Shown one piece after another: positions 1 through 7,590 of a DNA stretch of 16,740 nt. The stretch spans positions 1 to 16,740 of the forward strand of contig DGSV01000091.1 of assembly GCA_002394025.1 (NCBI GenBank), written 5' to 3'. Numbering within the stretch: position 1 is the stretch's first letter; each line of letters begins with the position of its first letter. The DNA comes from Bacteroidales bacterium UBA4353 (GTDB lineage: Bacteria > Bacteroidota > Bacteroidia > Bacteroidales > Paludibacteraceae). The notes under the pieces were generated by a model. The model was given only the letters and a program-made list of their open reading frames with translations, made no database searches and was not told the DNA's origin. A program made the position numbers and the translations under genes.

Positions 1-67
1 CGATACCTATTTTGCCAACCTTTACGGTGCATGATGTTCGACGGCGGTAGTTAACAGGGTATCTCAT
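1..67 (-). CDS. ispG: Probable N-terminus of 4-hydroxy-3-methylbut-2-enyl diphosphate synthase (partial, runs off left edge)
   Basis: An open frame starts with ATG at 67 and stays open to the window edge, giving only 22 residues. The segment NYRRRTSCTVKVGKIGI resembles the start of Bacteroidetes IspG (GcpE), where a Y-x-RR-x-S-x-x-V-x-IG pattern precedes the GG-x-x-PI-x-x-QSM stretch, which would lie outside the window. IspG is the iron-sulfur enzyme of the MEP isoprenoid pathway that makes HMBPP. The start codon lies 12 nt beyond the stop of the Wzc-like gene, so read-through transcription from the capsule-type genes is likely. The identification rests on a short match from memory, and the frame could instead be a different gene or a chance ORF. 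Confidence 0.5.
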   Translation of the reverse strand, partial: MRYPVNYRRRTSCTVKVGKIGI

Positions 68-79
68 TTATGCTGAATA

Positions 80-2377
80 TTATTCGTCGTTTTTGTCTCC
101 ATAGCCGTAGCCGTATGAACCATAACGCGCTTTGGTTGGTATTCCGTTGACGATACAAGCTATGTTGTTGAGTTTGTTGTCTTTTAGCTGCTCGTTGATA
201 AAGTCCGCGGCAGCGCGTGGTGTAAGTCCTAATCGGCTGACGTAGAGTGTGATGTCGGCGAATCGGTTGAGCAGATAGGTGTCGCTGACCATTCCCACGG
301 GCGCAGAGTCGATGATGATGATGTCGTACTGCGTTTTCCATTGGTTGATGGCTACGTCGAGTCTGTCGCTCATGAGCAGTTCGCCGGGGTTAGGGGGTAT
401 AGCCCCTGCCGGGGCGATGTTGAGCCTCGGGTCCTCGGCATAAGGGGTGATGAGCTGTTCGAGGCTATAGTCCTCTCCGGCGAGGTATTCGGTGAGGTGC
501 CCGGTACCCTGCGCGTTGAGATATTGCGCGAGTTTCGGCGAGCGTATGTCAAGTCCGACGAGCAGTACGCGTTTGCCGGTCAGGGCGAAGCTTGCCGCGA
601 GGTTTGACGACACGAACGATTTGCCTTCGCCGGTAGAAGTCGATGTAACAAGCACTACAGGGTGTTCATGCCCCTTGAGCATGAAGTTGAGGTTTGTGCG
701 TAATAGGCGGAAGAGTTCAGCGGTGGAACTGGTGCTATGAGCGTTGACCACGATGTTTTTCTTGCTTCGGCTGGTGCTTATCTCACCGATAACTTTGGCA
801 ACTACAAGGCGTTTAAATTCTTCGCTGGAAGATATTGTATTAAATATAAGGTCAAGTCCTATGATAATAATTAGCGCCAAGACAAACCCTGCTATGCATG
901 CCACTATGAATAACAATTTGAGTCGCGGTGCTATTGGTTTGCGCGTATAGTCCGCAGCGTCAATTGTTCTTGCCGGTTGCAGGCTACTGGCCAATGCCAT
1001 AGCGTTTTCCTCTCGTTTCTGAATGAGGAAAAGATACAGGGCTTCTTTGACTTGCTGCTGACGTTTGATTTCTATGTATTCCCGCTCTTGCGTAGGCATT
1101 TTGTGTATGCGCGCCATAAAAGCGTTGTCTTTTGCTCTCGCATCGTTATAGGATATCTCAAGACTCTGGATCACACTATTGATTGTGGAAAGCAGGTTGT
1201 CGCGTATGGAGGCAAGTTGTCGGTCGAGTTGCGTAATAACGGGGTTGTCGGCAGTGGTAGAGCGTTGCAGACGCTGACGGGTGAGCATACTGGTGTTGTA
1301 CTGCGTGACGAGTTCCACGACTGCCATGTCTTCGATACCGAGATTGGCCGGTATGAGTTCTTCGGGCGTCTGTCGGATGTAATCACGGACGTAGCTCACA
1401 ATATTCTTCTGAGTGGTTATCTGCGCCATCTGACGCTGGTATTCACTCGCCGTTTCGAGGAACAGTTCAGCCTCGGTTTTCAGGTCTGTGAGGTTATTAT
1501 CTCTCTTATATTTCTCAACATCGTTTTCTACGTCCGCCAACTCCTCGCTAATCAGGCTGAGACGCTCATCAAGAAACAGCCCCGTGGCTCGCGCCATACG
1601 ATTCTTATACTCAACAGCGTCAATATTATAGAGTTCTACAATCTTGTTGAGCATATCTTTGGCTCTCGCCACACACGAACTACTTGTCGATAGTTTTACC
1701 ACATTCGACTCGCGCTTTACCGCCCCTATCTTGATTTCCGTGAGATACTGTTCAGCCCACAAGGCGAGGGGCTTGAATATTGTCAGGAATTTGTCGCCTT
1801 TTTCTATCTCACCATTCTCTTTGATTGTCAGCACACCGGCTACTGTCGCAAAGGGTTGTGAGGGTTGGACGAAATACGTGCCTCGCAACTTGTCGTACTT
1901 AAGCTTAACTTTGTATCCGTCTGCCTTGCGAGTTATTTTAAGTTGCAGTTTATAGCGTGCGGTATCTTGAAAGTCAGCAGGATATACGATATCAATCGGG
2001 TGTTTGGGATATGTTTCTATCCATTTGAGCCCTTTCTTGACTTTATAGATTGTCTGTATGTCAAGGTCACGCACGACATGCTCCATGATAGTCTTGGAAG
2101 TGAGTATCTCCACCTCGTCGTCAGTCAATCTTTGTCCGCTGAACAAGCCCATACTTTGCAACATATCAATCTGCTGAAGACCAAAAGAGTTGTTGTCTTC
2201 TGAGGACTTGATCATGATAGTAGAACTAACATGAAAAGACTTGGGGTGTGACAGGTAGTAAAACACTGCCACTGCAAGACAAAACGTTATGCATGCCGCG
2301 AAGATGTACCATCGCGACAGGTAGCGTATCACAAGATTGCGCAGTTGCTGGATATCATTCTGTTGGTCAAATGCCAT
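80..2377 (-). CDS. Wzc-like polysaccharide co-polymerase / tyrosine autokinase
   Basis: A 765-residue inner-membrane protein of the polysaccharide co-polymerase 2a and BY-kinase type. It should control chain length and export of a capsule or exopolysaccharide and autophosphorylate on tyrosine. The N-terminus has a membrane helix (about 24-42) and a Wzz domain, followed by a long periplasmic coiled-coil region (about 260-460) with a GNVR-type stretch near 378-394. A second membrane helix spans about 487-511. The cytoplasmic kinase has Walker A STGEGKS (581-587), a Walker A'-like VLLVGLDIRSP (604-614) in which the usual first Asp is Gly, and Walker B IIIIDSAPV (686-694). The C-terminus is a tyrosine cluster, YGSYGYGYG (752-760), the expected autophosphorylation site. 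It lies 80 nt after the Wza-like gene with no promoter of its own visible, so the two are probably co-transcribed. The family assignment is firm; the polysaccharide made is unknown because no glycosyltransferases are in view. Confidence 0.93.
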   Translation of the reverse strand: MAFDQQNDIQQLRNLVIRYLSRWYIFAACITFCLAVAVFYYLSHPKSFHVSSTIMIKSSEDNNSFGLQQIDMLQSMGLFSGQRLTDDEVEILTSKTIMEHVVRDLDIQTIYKVKKGLKWIETYPKHPIDIVYPADFQDTARYKLQLKITRKADGYKVKLKYDKLRGTYFVQPSQPFATVAGVLTIKENGEIEKGDKFLTIFKPLALWAEQYLTEIKIGAVKRESNVVKLSTSSSCVARAKDMLNKIVELYNIDAVEYKNRMARATGLFLDERLSLISEELADVENDVEKYKRDNNLTDLKTEAELFLETASEYQRQMAQITTQKNIVSYVRDYIRQTPEELIPANLGIEDMAVVELVTQYNTSMLTRQRLQRSTTADNPVITQLDRQLASIRDNLLSTINSVIQSLEISYNDARAKDNAFMARIHKMPTQEREYIEIKRQQQVKEALYLFLIQKREENAMALASSLQPARTIDAADYTRKPIAPRLKLLFIVACIAGFVLALIIIIGLDLIFNTISSSEEFKRLVVAKVIGEISTSRSKKNIVVNAHSTSSTAELFRLLRTNLNFMLKGHEHPVVLVTSTSTGEGKSFVSSNLAASFALTGKRVLLVGLDIRSPKLAQYLNAQGTGHLTEYLAGEDYSLEQLITPYAEDPRLNIAPAGAIPPNPGELLMSDRLDVAINQWKTQYDIIIIDSAPVGMVSDTYLLNRFADITLYVSRLGLTPRAAADFINEQLKDNKLNNIACIVNGIPTKARYGSYGYGYGDKNDE

Positions 2378-2412
2378 CGTCGTTGTCTGTTATTAAAAGA
2401 GTTAAAACCATA

Positions 2413-2428
2413 TCGGTCACTAGACCGA
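2413..2428. other. Small hairpin in the spacer between the Wza-like and Wzc-like genes
   Basis: Arms tcggtc (2413-2418) and gaccga (2423-2428) pair perfectly around a 4-nt loop. On the plus strand a run of seven T (2435-2441) follows a few bases later, but no plus-strand gene ends here. In the direction of the two flanking genes the run becomes an A tract before the hairpin, so it is not a standard terminator for them. It could lower read-through between the genes or stabilise an mRNA end. The stem is only 6 bp and its function is not established. Confidence 0.3.
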
Positions 2429-2457
2429 ATAAAGATTTTTTTGGTTAATCACTTCCG

Positions 2458-3282
2458 CTATTTTTTGTTGAGTGACACTACTGATACTATCACCGTAGCC
2501 AGCGAAGCCAGTGTAGTCACCATCGACAGATAGAGGCTCAGGTTCTGACTCGATACGGCACGCACGTTATTAGGCTCAACATACACCACGTCGTTCTGCT
2601 GTAGGAAGTAGTATGGCGATGTGAATACATCGGAGCTGTTAAGATTTATACGCTGAAATTCCATCTTGCCGTTATTTTCACGCGCCACAAGTACGGTATT
2701 GCGTTTGCCATAAGGTGTCATATCGCCGGCTAAAGCCAAGGCGTCAAGAATGGTAACACGCTCGTTGTTAATGGTATATTGTCCCGGGCGTGCCACTTCA
2801 CCCATAACGGATATTTTATAGTTAAGGAAGTTAATGGTGATGATAGGGTCGGAAAGATAGGGTTTGAGAAGGTCGGTGATTTTCTGTATAGCTTCACTTT
2901 TAGTCAGTCCGCCGAGTTTTATCTTTCCTATGACAGGAAAGATAATCTCACCCTGAGTATCAACCAAATAGGCTTGCATATTGAGTGTTGTTGCCAGTTG
3001 TGTGGTGCTCGGATTGGCATACGACACTACAGGGAGATTAAAAGGTGCTACGACTTCGGGGTCCACACCTGTGACGATAATGGTAAGCATATCCCCTGGC
3101 ATGATTTTCGACTCATGATTGGAGTGATATGCCATATTTATTGAATCGGCGTCAGCGGCCGTCAAATCACGAAAATAGGTGAGTTTCTTACGTGCCGAAC
3201 AGCCACTTAACAACACCGCAAAAAGCAGAATTGTAAAAATTTTATAAATGTATGATTGAAGGTATGACATAATATGGAGCAT
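2458..3282 (-). CDS. Wza-like polysaccharide export lipoprotein (SLBB domain)
   Basis: A 274-residue outer-membrane polysaccharide export protein, the usual partner of the Wzc-like kinase encoded next. A hydrophobic N-terminus ends in the lipobox LLSGC with the acylated cysteine at residue 28. A Poly_export domain (about 56-150, beginning IMPGDMLTI) is followed by an SLBB repeat (about 155-203, around GEVARPGQYTI). A hydrophobic C-terminal helix (about 245-270) may correspond to the outer-membrane-spanning segment of Wza. Two starts are possible: ATG at 3282, or ATG at 3270 (residue 5, MSYLQ). The promoter at 3293-3324 puts transcription start only about 5 nt before the first, which slightly favours the second; both keep the signal peptide. 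It is the first gene of a unit running into the Wzc-like gene and perhaps ispG. Confidence 0.92.
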   Translation of the reverse strand: MLHIMSYLQSYIYKIFTILLFAVLLSGCSARKKLTYFRDLTAADADSINMAYHSNHESKIMPGDMLTIIVTGVDPEVVAPFNLPVVSYANPSTTQLATTLNMQAYLVDTQGEIIFPVIGKIKLGGLTKSEAIQKITDLLKPYLSDPIITINFLNYKISVMGEVARPGQYTINNERVTILDALALAGDMTPYGKRNTVLVARENNGKMEFQRINLNSSDVFTSPYYFLQQNDVVYVEPNNVRAVSSQNLSLYLSMVTTLASLATVIVSVVSLNKK

Positions 3283-3292
3283 AAAAAGCAGA

Positions 3293-3324
3293 CAAAGTTA
3301 CGGATTTTTTGTCATATAAGCAAA
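3293..3324 (-). promoter_or_regulatory. Bacteroidetes-type promoter for the Wza-Wzc unit
   Basis: Read on the minus strand, TTTG (3321-3324) is separated by 20 nt from TAACTTTG (3293-3300). Both elements match the Bacteroides -33/-7 consensus (TTTG and TAnnTTTG) at every defined position. Transcription should start near 3288. It lies directly downstream of the hairpin at 3336-3376, so the unit is insulated from the gene before it. Confidence 0.75.
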
Positions 3325-3335
3325 TTGATGATCTG

Positions 3336-3376
3336 ATAGAACAAAAGGACACGCCATGCATGTCCTTTTGTTCTAT
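3336..3376. terminator. Perfect 16-bp hairpin, probable terminator of the 442-residue protein gene
   Basis: Arms 3336-3351 and 3361-3376 are exact reverse complements around a 9-nt loop. It sits between the stop at 3502 and the next promoter at 3293-3324, which fits a terminator for minus-strand transcription. A clear T run does not follow on either strand, so termination may be inefficient or the hairpin may protect the 3' end of the mRNA. Confidence 0.55.
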
Positions 3377-3417
3377 ATTACAGATAGTTGGATTGCGTTG
3401 CTAGCTTGATAGCTTTA

Positions 3418-3484
3418 CTAGTTATTCTAGCTTTGCTAGTTATTCTAGTTTTACTAGTTACTCTAGTTTTGCTAGTTTCGCTAG
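3418..3484. repeat. Tandem 9-nt repeat with a CTAG core, eight copies
   Basis: CTAG occurs at 3418, 3427, 3436, 3445, 3454, 3463, 3472 and 3481, exactly every 9 nt. The consensus on the plus strand is CTAGTTNTN. A further CTAG at 3401 is one base out of phase, with a decayed unit (ATAG) at 3409. The array starts 17 nt after the stop codon of the minus-strand gene ending at 3502 and ends before the hairpin at 3336-3376. The same layout recurs at 10778-10826. Confidence 0.9.
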
Positions 3485-3501
3485 TGTCAGGCATCCCGGC
3501 T

Positions 3502-4830
3502 CTACTCTACCACCTTGCGGTATTTGCCTTCGACGATAAGCATTCCTGGCAGAATACTGCCTCCGGCAACTTTGCGCAGTGACGTGAAGTTGAGTTCCGA
3601 ACCTTCTTCTTTTTCTTCTGCGGCATTATATCGGTTGTCCCAGATTTTGCCTTTGATAGGCTTCACGGTAGCTACGTATTTATATTTCGTGCGTCCGTCT
3701 TCGTCCATAACAGGCTGTATGACTTGGAATGAGCTATTTTCCGTTATACCTTCTTTGAGTCCTATCTTAGCTGCGAGCACTGTTCCTGCTCCATCGTCAA
3801 CGATGTCAAACACCGGTGTTTTAACCTTAAAGTCCTCGTATTTGAGTTGCAGCGCTGCTATGTTTTTATCCATAGAGCGTGTGCATATTGTTTTGATAAA
3901 TTCGCCGCGGTCATATTTGCCTTTGAGAGCTGATTTGGAGTCATATTCATATTCATGTGCCACATAGTATATGCGCCACATGGGGTCCGCAATCATAGCC
4001 TGATAGCGTTTTTGTGCCTCTTCAGCCGGAGTGTTTTGGTCGAACCAGTATTGGGAGTAGAACACTGCCGCGATACTATCGTTCCAATCAAGTCGGTAGA
4101 GATAGCTATGTGTTTTGACCTTGAAACCTGTATAGCTGTCGGCAATTTTTCCTGCTGTTTGCGCCAACTGCCGTCCGCTATTTCCTCCTGACATACCGTC
4201 GAATATGGCTCCGAGGATATTGAGTGCCACTTTAGCCGCGGCGGCTTTTTCTTCGGCTGTGACGTAGGTCATGTCATTAACGAGCATATAGGTGTTGCCG
4301 ATGAGTTGTTCTCCGGCATCTTCAAGCACCGCGAGTCCTCGCGCCATCTGTGATGCCATATCAACATCAAAGGCTGTGGCATTGTAGTTGCCGCGCTCCT
4401 TGACGAGTTCCATGTCGAAGTAGGGGTGTGTTTGCGCATTGTAGCCAAACCATTTGAGGACAAACATCTGTGCCACGCCGACAGAATTAAGGTAATTCTC
4501 TATGGCTTTACCGTTTTTTTCTATCTCTTTGGCATTAAGAGTTTTGCCATATTTTGCTTTGATAAGTCCACTTTGTTTTTTCTGGGCTCCTGTGAATTCT
4601 TTATTTGAGACATAGGTTATTCTTTGTCCGCCATCGGTACGCAATATGTGGTCGTCATACTTTTCAGGACACGGAATTTTGGCGAAAGCGTTTTCCATAT
4701 CAAGGGCAAAGGAGTCCTCTTCGTGCAACACCATGAGTGTGGCGAGCGAACTACGCATATACTTGAAATCCTGAGCATAGGAGATAGAAAATAATGTCAG
4801 TGTAATTAATATGGCGTAAAATTTTTTCAT
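3502..4830 (-). CDS. Exported protein of unknown function with a possible SH3-like C-terminal domain
   Basis: A 442-residue protein with a clear type I signal peptide ending SISYAQ (residue 20), so it should be periplasmic or outer-membrane associated. I do not recognise a named family. Residues 160-210 are Ala-rich and helical (ARGLAVLEDAGEQL, then AEEKAAAAKVALNIL) around a strand LIGNTYMLVNDMTYV. Residues 334-403 carry a pattern AAKIGLKEGITENSSFQVIQ and then YKYVATVKPIKGKIW. That resembles the I-x-x-G-x-x-x-GV-x-x-G-x-x-F-x-V form of small SH3-like barrels such as the C-terminal domain of FlgT; this is inference. It follows the four-gene cluster 8177-4922 but is cut off from it by a strong terminator at 4872-4914. 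No consensus promoter was found in the 41-nt gap. A CTAG repeat array and a hairpin follow its stop codon. Confidence 0.8.
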   Translation of the reverse strand: MKKFYAILITLTLFSISYAQDFKYMRSSLATLMVLHEEDSFALDMENAFAKIPCPEKYDDHILRTDGGQRITYVSNKEFTGAQKKQSGLIKAKYGKTLNAKEIEKNGKAIENYLNSVGVAQMFVLKWFGYNAQTHPYFDMELVKERGNYNATAFDVDMASQMARGLAVLEDAGEQLIGNTYMLVNDMTYVTAEEKAAAAKVALNILGAIFDGMSGGNSGRQLAQTAGKIADSYTGFKVKTHSYLYRLDWNDSIAAVFYSQYWFDQNTPAEEAQKRYQAMIADPMWRIYYVAHEYEYDSKSALKGKYDRGEFIKTICTRSMDKNIAALQLKYEDFKVKTPVFDIVDDGAGTVLAAKIGLKEGITENSSFQVIQPVMDEDGRTKYKYVATVKPIKGKIWDNRYNAAEEKEEGSELNFTSLRKVAGGSILPGMLIVEGKYRKVVE

Positions 4831-4871
4831 AAAATTTATTATGTTAGCGTTAATAAAGTAGTGTAAAAAAT

Positions 4872-4914
4872 ATACACCGCGGAGAAATATAGTTGATATT
4901 TTTCCGCGGTGTAT
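4872..4914 (-). terminator. Strong intrinsic terminator after the gene at 5854-4922
   Basis: Arms 4872-4890 and 4896-4914 form a 19-bp stem with one mismatch (4884/4902) and a 5-nt loop; the outer 12 bp include CCGCGG and are perfect. Reading on the minus strand, the stem is followed at once by A and six T, the usual tail of an intrinsic terminator. It starts 7 nt after the stop codon of the upstream gene. Confidence 0.88.
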
Positions 4915-4921
4915 CAGCTTT

Positions 4922-5854
4922 TTATCTCAACCAAGCGATATTGGTTGTAGTGGGTTGTTGATGATTTCCGTATGCCACTCCGACGGCTTTCCAAGCTTCG
5001 ATGCGTTGTGATTCGAGGTCCACCTGATCTTGATACATTTTCATCTCGAACTTCCAGTCGTCGAGTACCTTGCCTTTTATCTCCTGATAGAGAGCCATAG
5101 CATCGTTGTAGCACGCTGCTTCGGGATATATCTGCGCGAGGTATTCACCGGCCTGCGATGCTCCATAGGAGTTTTGCTCGGCAGCCCATGCGGCACGCGC
5201 CTGAGCGAGGTTTTGCTGGCAGGTATAGTCAATATAGTCTTGGAATATCTTGTTGCCAATCTCAATGCTCTTGGCAAAGTTTTGACATTCGGTGGGGAAA
5301 CCGCTAACGAGGTACAGCGCTTCTTCATACTCATGACGCTTGGCGAGTTGCTCGGCTTTCATGAATATGGATTCAGCCTGACTATCGTACCAATCAATGA
5401 TTTTCGCTTTGCCTTTGACTACGAATTCTTTGATGGCGGGGCTATTGACATTGATATGGCGTATGGCATCCATATATGACTTGGCTTCAGTAGGTCCTAT
5501 GCCCTTGGCTGTAATACTTGTCTGCGAGAAAACCGTCTGGGTATTATAGTCTGCGATATAGAAAGTAAATTCCAATGTCTGAGCCACCTGTGGAGGCGCC
5601 GTGGGCGTAATGTCTTTGGTTTGCGGCGCGGCAATGACCGTGATGAAGAACTGCGAGAAGCCGGGTATTTTCGCTACTCCGTTGTTGGTGAGCACCTGAT
5701 TAAGTTTGTTGACAATCTGCGTCTGAGCTGATGCAGGGAAGTCCTGCGGCAGATCGGACGGGATGATAGCGAGGGCTAATGATTCGCCTTTCTGCTGCGC
5801 ACTGACACTTATGGCGAGCACCATAGCGCATAAAATTGTGAATATCTTTTTCAT
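4922..5854 (-). CDS. Exported protein of unknown function, N-terminal alpha/beta part plus helical C-terminal half
   Basis: A 310-residue protein with a type I signal peptide ending SVSAQ (about residue 20). No named family is recognised. After the signal, SLALAIIPSDLPQDF (25-39) leads into helix-strand segments, and LEFTFYIADYNTQTVFSQTSITAKGIG (residues 94-120) has the feel of the 'modulate or report on an envelope activity' strands seen in CsgG-fold proteins. KGKAKIIDWYDSQ (147-159) is followed by a helical, Ala- and Glu-rich half (about 160-290) of TPR-like character. It lies 30 nt after the DUF6175-like gene with no promoter between them, so the two are one transcript and probably work together in the envelope. 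A strong terminator follows. Function is unknown and the CsgG comparison is a weak impression. Confidence 0.8.
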   Translation of the reverse strand: MKKIFTILCAMVLAISVSAQQKGESLALAIIPSDLPQDFPASAQTQIVNKLNQVLTNNGVAKIPGFSQFFITVIAAPQTKDITPTAPPQVAQTLEFTFYIADYNTQTVFSQTSITAKGIGPTEAKSYMDAIRHINVNSPAIKEFVVKGKAKIIDWYDSQAESIFMKAEQLAKRHEYEEALYLVSGFPTECQNFAKSIEIGNKIFQDYIDYTCQQNLAQARAAWAAEQNSYGASQAGEYLAQIYPEAACYNDAMALYQEIKGKVLDDWKFEMKMYQDQVDLESQRIEAWKAVGVAYGNHQQPTTTNIAWLR

Positions 5855-5884
5855 TGTTTACTTTGTGTGTTAGAAATTAAAATT

Positions 5885-6829
5885 TTATTTTCCTCCGATC
5901 ACAAGCATGCAGTTACCGAGTCCGCGGGGCACGACTTTGACTGGCAGTGTGGTCCATTCTTTGATTTTTTTGCTCAGCTGGCGAGCGAAATACTCGGTAT
6001 CCATTGCCGAACCGTTAGCCTTGTTGAGCGGTATGCGTACTTGTTCATAAGTGATACGCGTTTCAGAGCCGTCGAGTTTTGAGAAACGTCCCTGAACGGT
6101 ATTTTCCGCCAACCAATCGTCGATGAGCACTGACAGTTCCTCGCCGTTATACTCTTCCTCGAAGTCTATGCCGGCATCGTCCCATACACGCAGGTCGAGA
6201 GCTACTTCGCGTCCGTTAGCGAACATATCTTCAAAGTGCTGCATGAGTTTGTTGTTGAATTCGTCGATATTGGCCAGTACAGCTTCTTCAAGCAGCACTA
6301 CCGTCTGTGCGCTGATTGTTGGTGTGCTGGCGCCTGACGAGCCTGCTATCTGCTTGTTGCTATAGGAGTCGAGTCCGCGCATGATATATGTCAGAGTAGC
6401 TTTGGGACCTTGATATTTGACATCCCAGCTCAGTTCAATAATGATATCGGCTTTGGCTACACGGCGCAGACGGTCGATGGGATTTTCTGCCATCTGGGCT
6501 CCGGATTTTGATGACATCATATTTTCTTCAGCCTGCTGACGCTGGATGCTCTGCAGTGTGGCTTCAAGGTCTTTGAGGGGGAAGCCGCGGTCAGTCATCA
6601 GGTCGTTGATTTTCGCTATGCCGAGTTTGAGGTCCATATCGTTCTGCAGGGCAGCACGGTAGTCGGGCAATTTTATTTTGGTGCCCATATCATCAAATTC
6701 GAGCATATAACCATTGAGATTGCACCACGCTTCGGAGGGCACAACCATGATGGTTGGTTTCTTGGCTTGTGAGAAAGCTGTGGCAACTACCAAAAGTCCG
6801 CACACGATTATTGATATAATACGTTTCAT
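5885..6829 (-). CDS. DUF6175-like exported protein
   Basis: A 314-residue protein with a type I signal peptide (MKRIISIIVCGLLVVATAFS, cleaved about residue 20-22). The mature start KKPTIMVVPSEAWC, the DYRAALQNDMDL segment (56-67), ENPIDRLRRVAKADIIIEL (115-133), NGREVALDLRVWDD (205-218) and FEEEYNGEELSVLIDDWL (223-240) match my recollection of DUF6175, a Bacteroidetes family of about 300 residues with no assigned role. ADIIIELSWDVKYQG then ATLTYIMRGLDSYSNKQIAGSSG (144-166) follows the strand pattern of CsgG-type proteins, where a lipoprotein or chaperone subunit describes its activity per cell-envelope target; this comparison is inference only. The stop is 30 nt before the next gene's start, supporting co-transcription. 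Upstream, a 145-nt spacer separates it from the small lipoprotein gene, without a consensus promoter. Confidence 0.8.
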   Translation of the reverse strand: MKRIISIIVCGLLVVATAFSQAKKPTIMVVPSEAWCNLNGYMLEFDDMGTKIKLPDYRAALQNDMDLKLGIAKINDLMTDRGFPLKDLEATLQSIQRQQAEENMMSSKSGAQMAENPIDRLRRVAKADIIIELSWDVKYQGPKATLTYIMRGLDSYSNKQIAGSSGASTPTISAQTVVLLEEAVLANIDEFNNKLMQHFEDMFANGREVALDLRVWDDAGIDFEEEYNGEELSVLIDDWLAENTVQGRFSKLDGSETRITYEQVRIPLNKANGSAMDTEYFARQLSKKIKEWTTLPVKVVPRGLGNCMLVIGGK

Positions 6830-6942
6830 TGTTTTTTTATTTGAGGAATTTGTGGGTTTAATGAATTTGTTAGTTTTGCCGGTTTACAAGTTCGCTGTTT
6901 TTGCCGGATGGCTGATGCGGCATGCCACATCCCTACAAGTCT

Positions 6943-6963
6943 GGAATCCTGTTTCCTGATTCC
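6943..6963. other. Weak hairpin downstream of the small lipoprotein gene
   Basis: Arms ggaatc (6943-6948) and gattcc (6958-6963) pair around a 9-nt loop, starting 11 nt after the stop codon at 6975. The stem is short and no T run follows on the minus strand, so it is at most a partial terminator. The rest of the 145-nt spacer (6830-6974) holds no other feature I can support. Confidence 0.25.
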
Positions 6964-6974
6964 CGACTCTCAAT

Positions 6975-7460
6975 TTAGGGTTTCAGGATACCGTCGTCGA
7001 TGAGTTTTTGGCGAAGTTGTGAACGGAATACGCATACTGTTGTTTCCACAAGCGTCTGAGCATTTGTGCGGTTGTAGTTGGTGGTAAGCACGCGTTTTTC
7101 CTTCATAGAGCAGTAGTTTTTATACTCTCCATGGTCGGCGAAGAAAGCATTGAAATAGTCTTCGTATTTGTCGCGCGCGTTCATATCAAACAGCAGTGGT
7201 TTGAGGTCACGCTGACCTGTTGAAGCAGCCTGTACGCCATAAAATATGACGTCCAGTACGGCTTGTTTTTGTGCTTGCACATAACCGTCAACGGCATTAC
7301 GGGCACGTCCGAAACTGCGGATGGTATATGAGCCATCGAGTTCACTGCCGATGACTTTTGACTTATAGTCGTAGTAGGCTTGCGATGAGCGTTTGCCTAC
7401 ACAGCCTGCCAGTGAAAGAACTACAAGCAGACTGACGAGAAGTTTTGTCGCTGATTTCAT
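6975..7460 (-). CDS. Small lipoprotein of unknown function, paralogue of the protein at 7689-8177
   Basis: A 161-residue protein with a type II signal peptide, LSLAGC, giving an acylated Cys20. It aligns end to end with the product of 7689-8177 at almost the same residue numbers. Shared are G-S/T-Y at 43-45 with an Arg at 48, the helix QKQAVLDVIFYG (64-75), PL at 88-89, an aromatic stretch YFNAFFADHGEYKNY (102-116) and QLRQKLIDDGIL (148-159). The helix with regularly spaced Ala and Gln resembles LPP20/FlgP-type lipoproteins, but this is only suggestive. No consensus promoter was found in the 228-nt upstream spacer, so it is probably read from the promoter at 8240. The acylation should fix it to a membrane, unlike its paralogue. 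Confidence 0.85.
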   Translation of the reverse strand: MKSATKLLVSLLVVLSLAGCVGKRSSQAYYDYKSKVIGSELDGSYTIRSFGRARNAVDGYVQAQKQAVLDVIFYGVQAASTGQRDLKPLLFDMNARDKYEDYFNAFFADHGEYKNYCSMKEKRVLTTNYNRTNAQTLVETTVCVFRSQLRQKLIDDGILKP

Positions 7461-7494
7461 TTTTGGAGTTTTTGATTTTTGTAAAGTTTGTAGA

Positions 7495-7512
7495 GACGTG
7501 ACGTATCACGTC
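7495..7512. repeat. Palindrome around GACGTGA/TCACGTC
   Basis: Arms gacgtga (7495-7501) and tcacgtc (7506-7512) are exact reverse complements around 4 nt. It begins 34 nt upstream of the start codon at 7460. It could be an operator for the downstream gene or a remnant of the dispersed AGAGACG-type palindromes seen in many Bacteroidetes genomes. No second copy is present in the window. Confidence 0.45.
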
Positions 7513-7515
7513 CGT

Positions 7516-7555
7516 TTGAGAAGTTGAGAAGCACAGATGTTGAGAAGTTGAGACA
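7516..7555. repeat. Tandem 8-nt repeat TTGAGAAG, five units
   Basis: Five consecutive 8-mers start at 7516: ttgagaag, ttgagaag, cacagatg, ttgagaag, ttgagaca. Three are identical, the fifth differs at two positions and the third is diverged. The array lies next to the palindrome at 7495-7512 in the spacer between the two paralogous genes. Confidence 0.8.
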
Positions 7556-7590
7556 AATGATTTTGATGCGTTAGCTCGGTATTCGATATA

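Noticed and set aside
977..1693. Plus-strand ORF of 238 residues
   Set aside because: It lies wholly antisense to the Wzc-like gene, has no recognisable domain and is Val/Leu/Phe-rich, as expected of a shadow frame.
3401..3484. CRISPR array or transposon end for the CTAG array
   Set aside because: Units are 9 nt with no spacers of 25-40 nt, no cas genes are near, and no transposase or flanking target duplication is visible.
3388..3582. Plus-strand ORF encoding a Leu/Val-rich repeat (LLVILALLVIL...)
   Set aside because: It is the translation of the CTAG 9-nt array, which keeps any frame periodic, and runs into the antisense of a real gene. No promoter or start context supports it.
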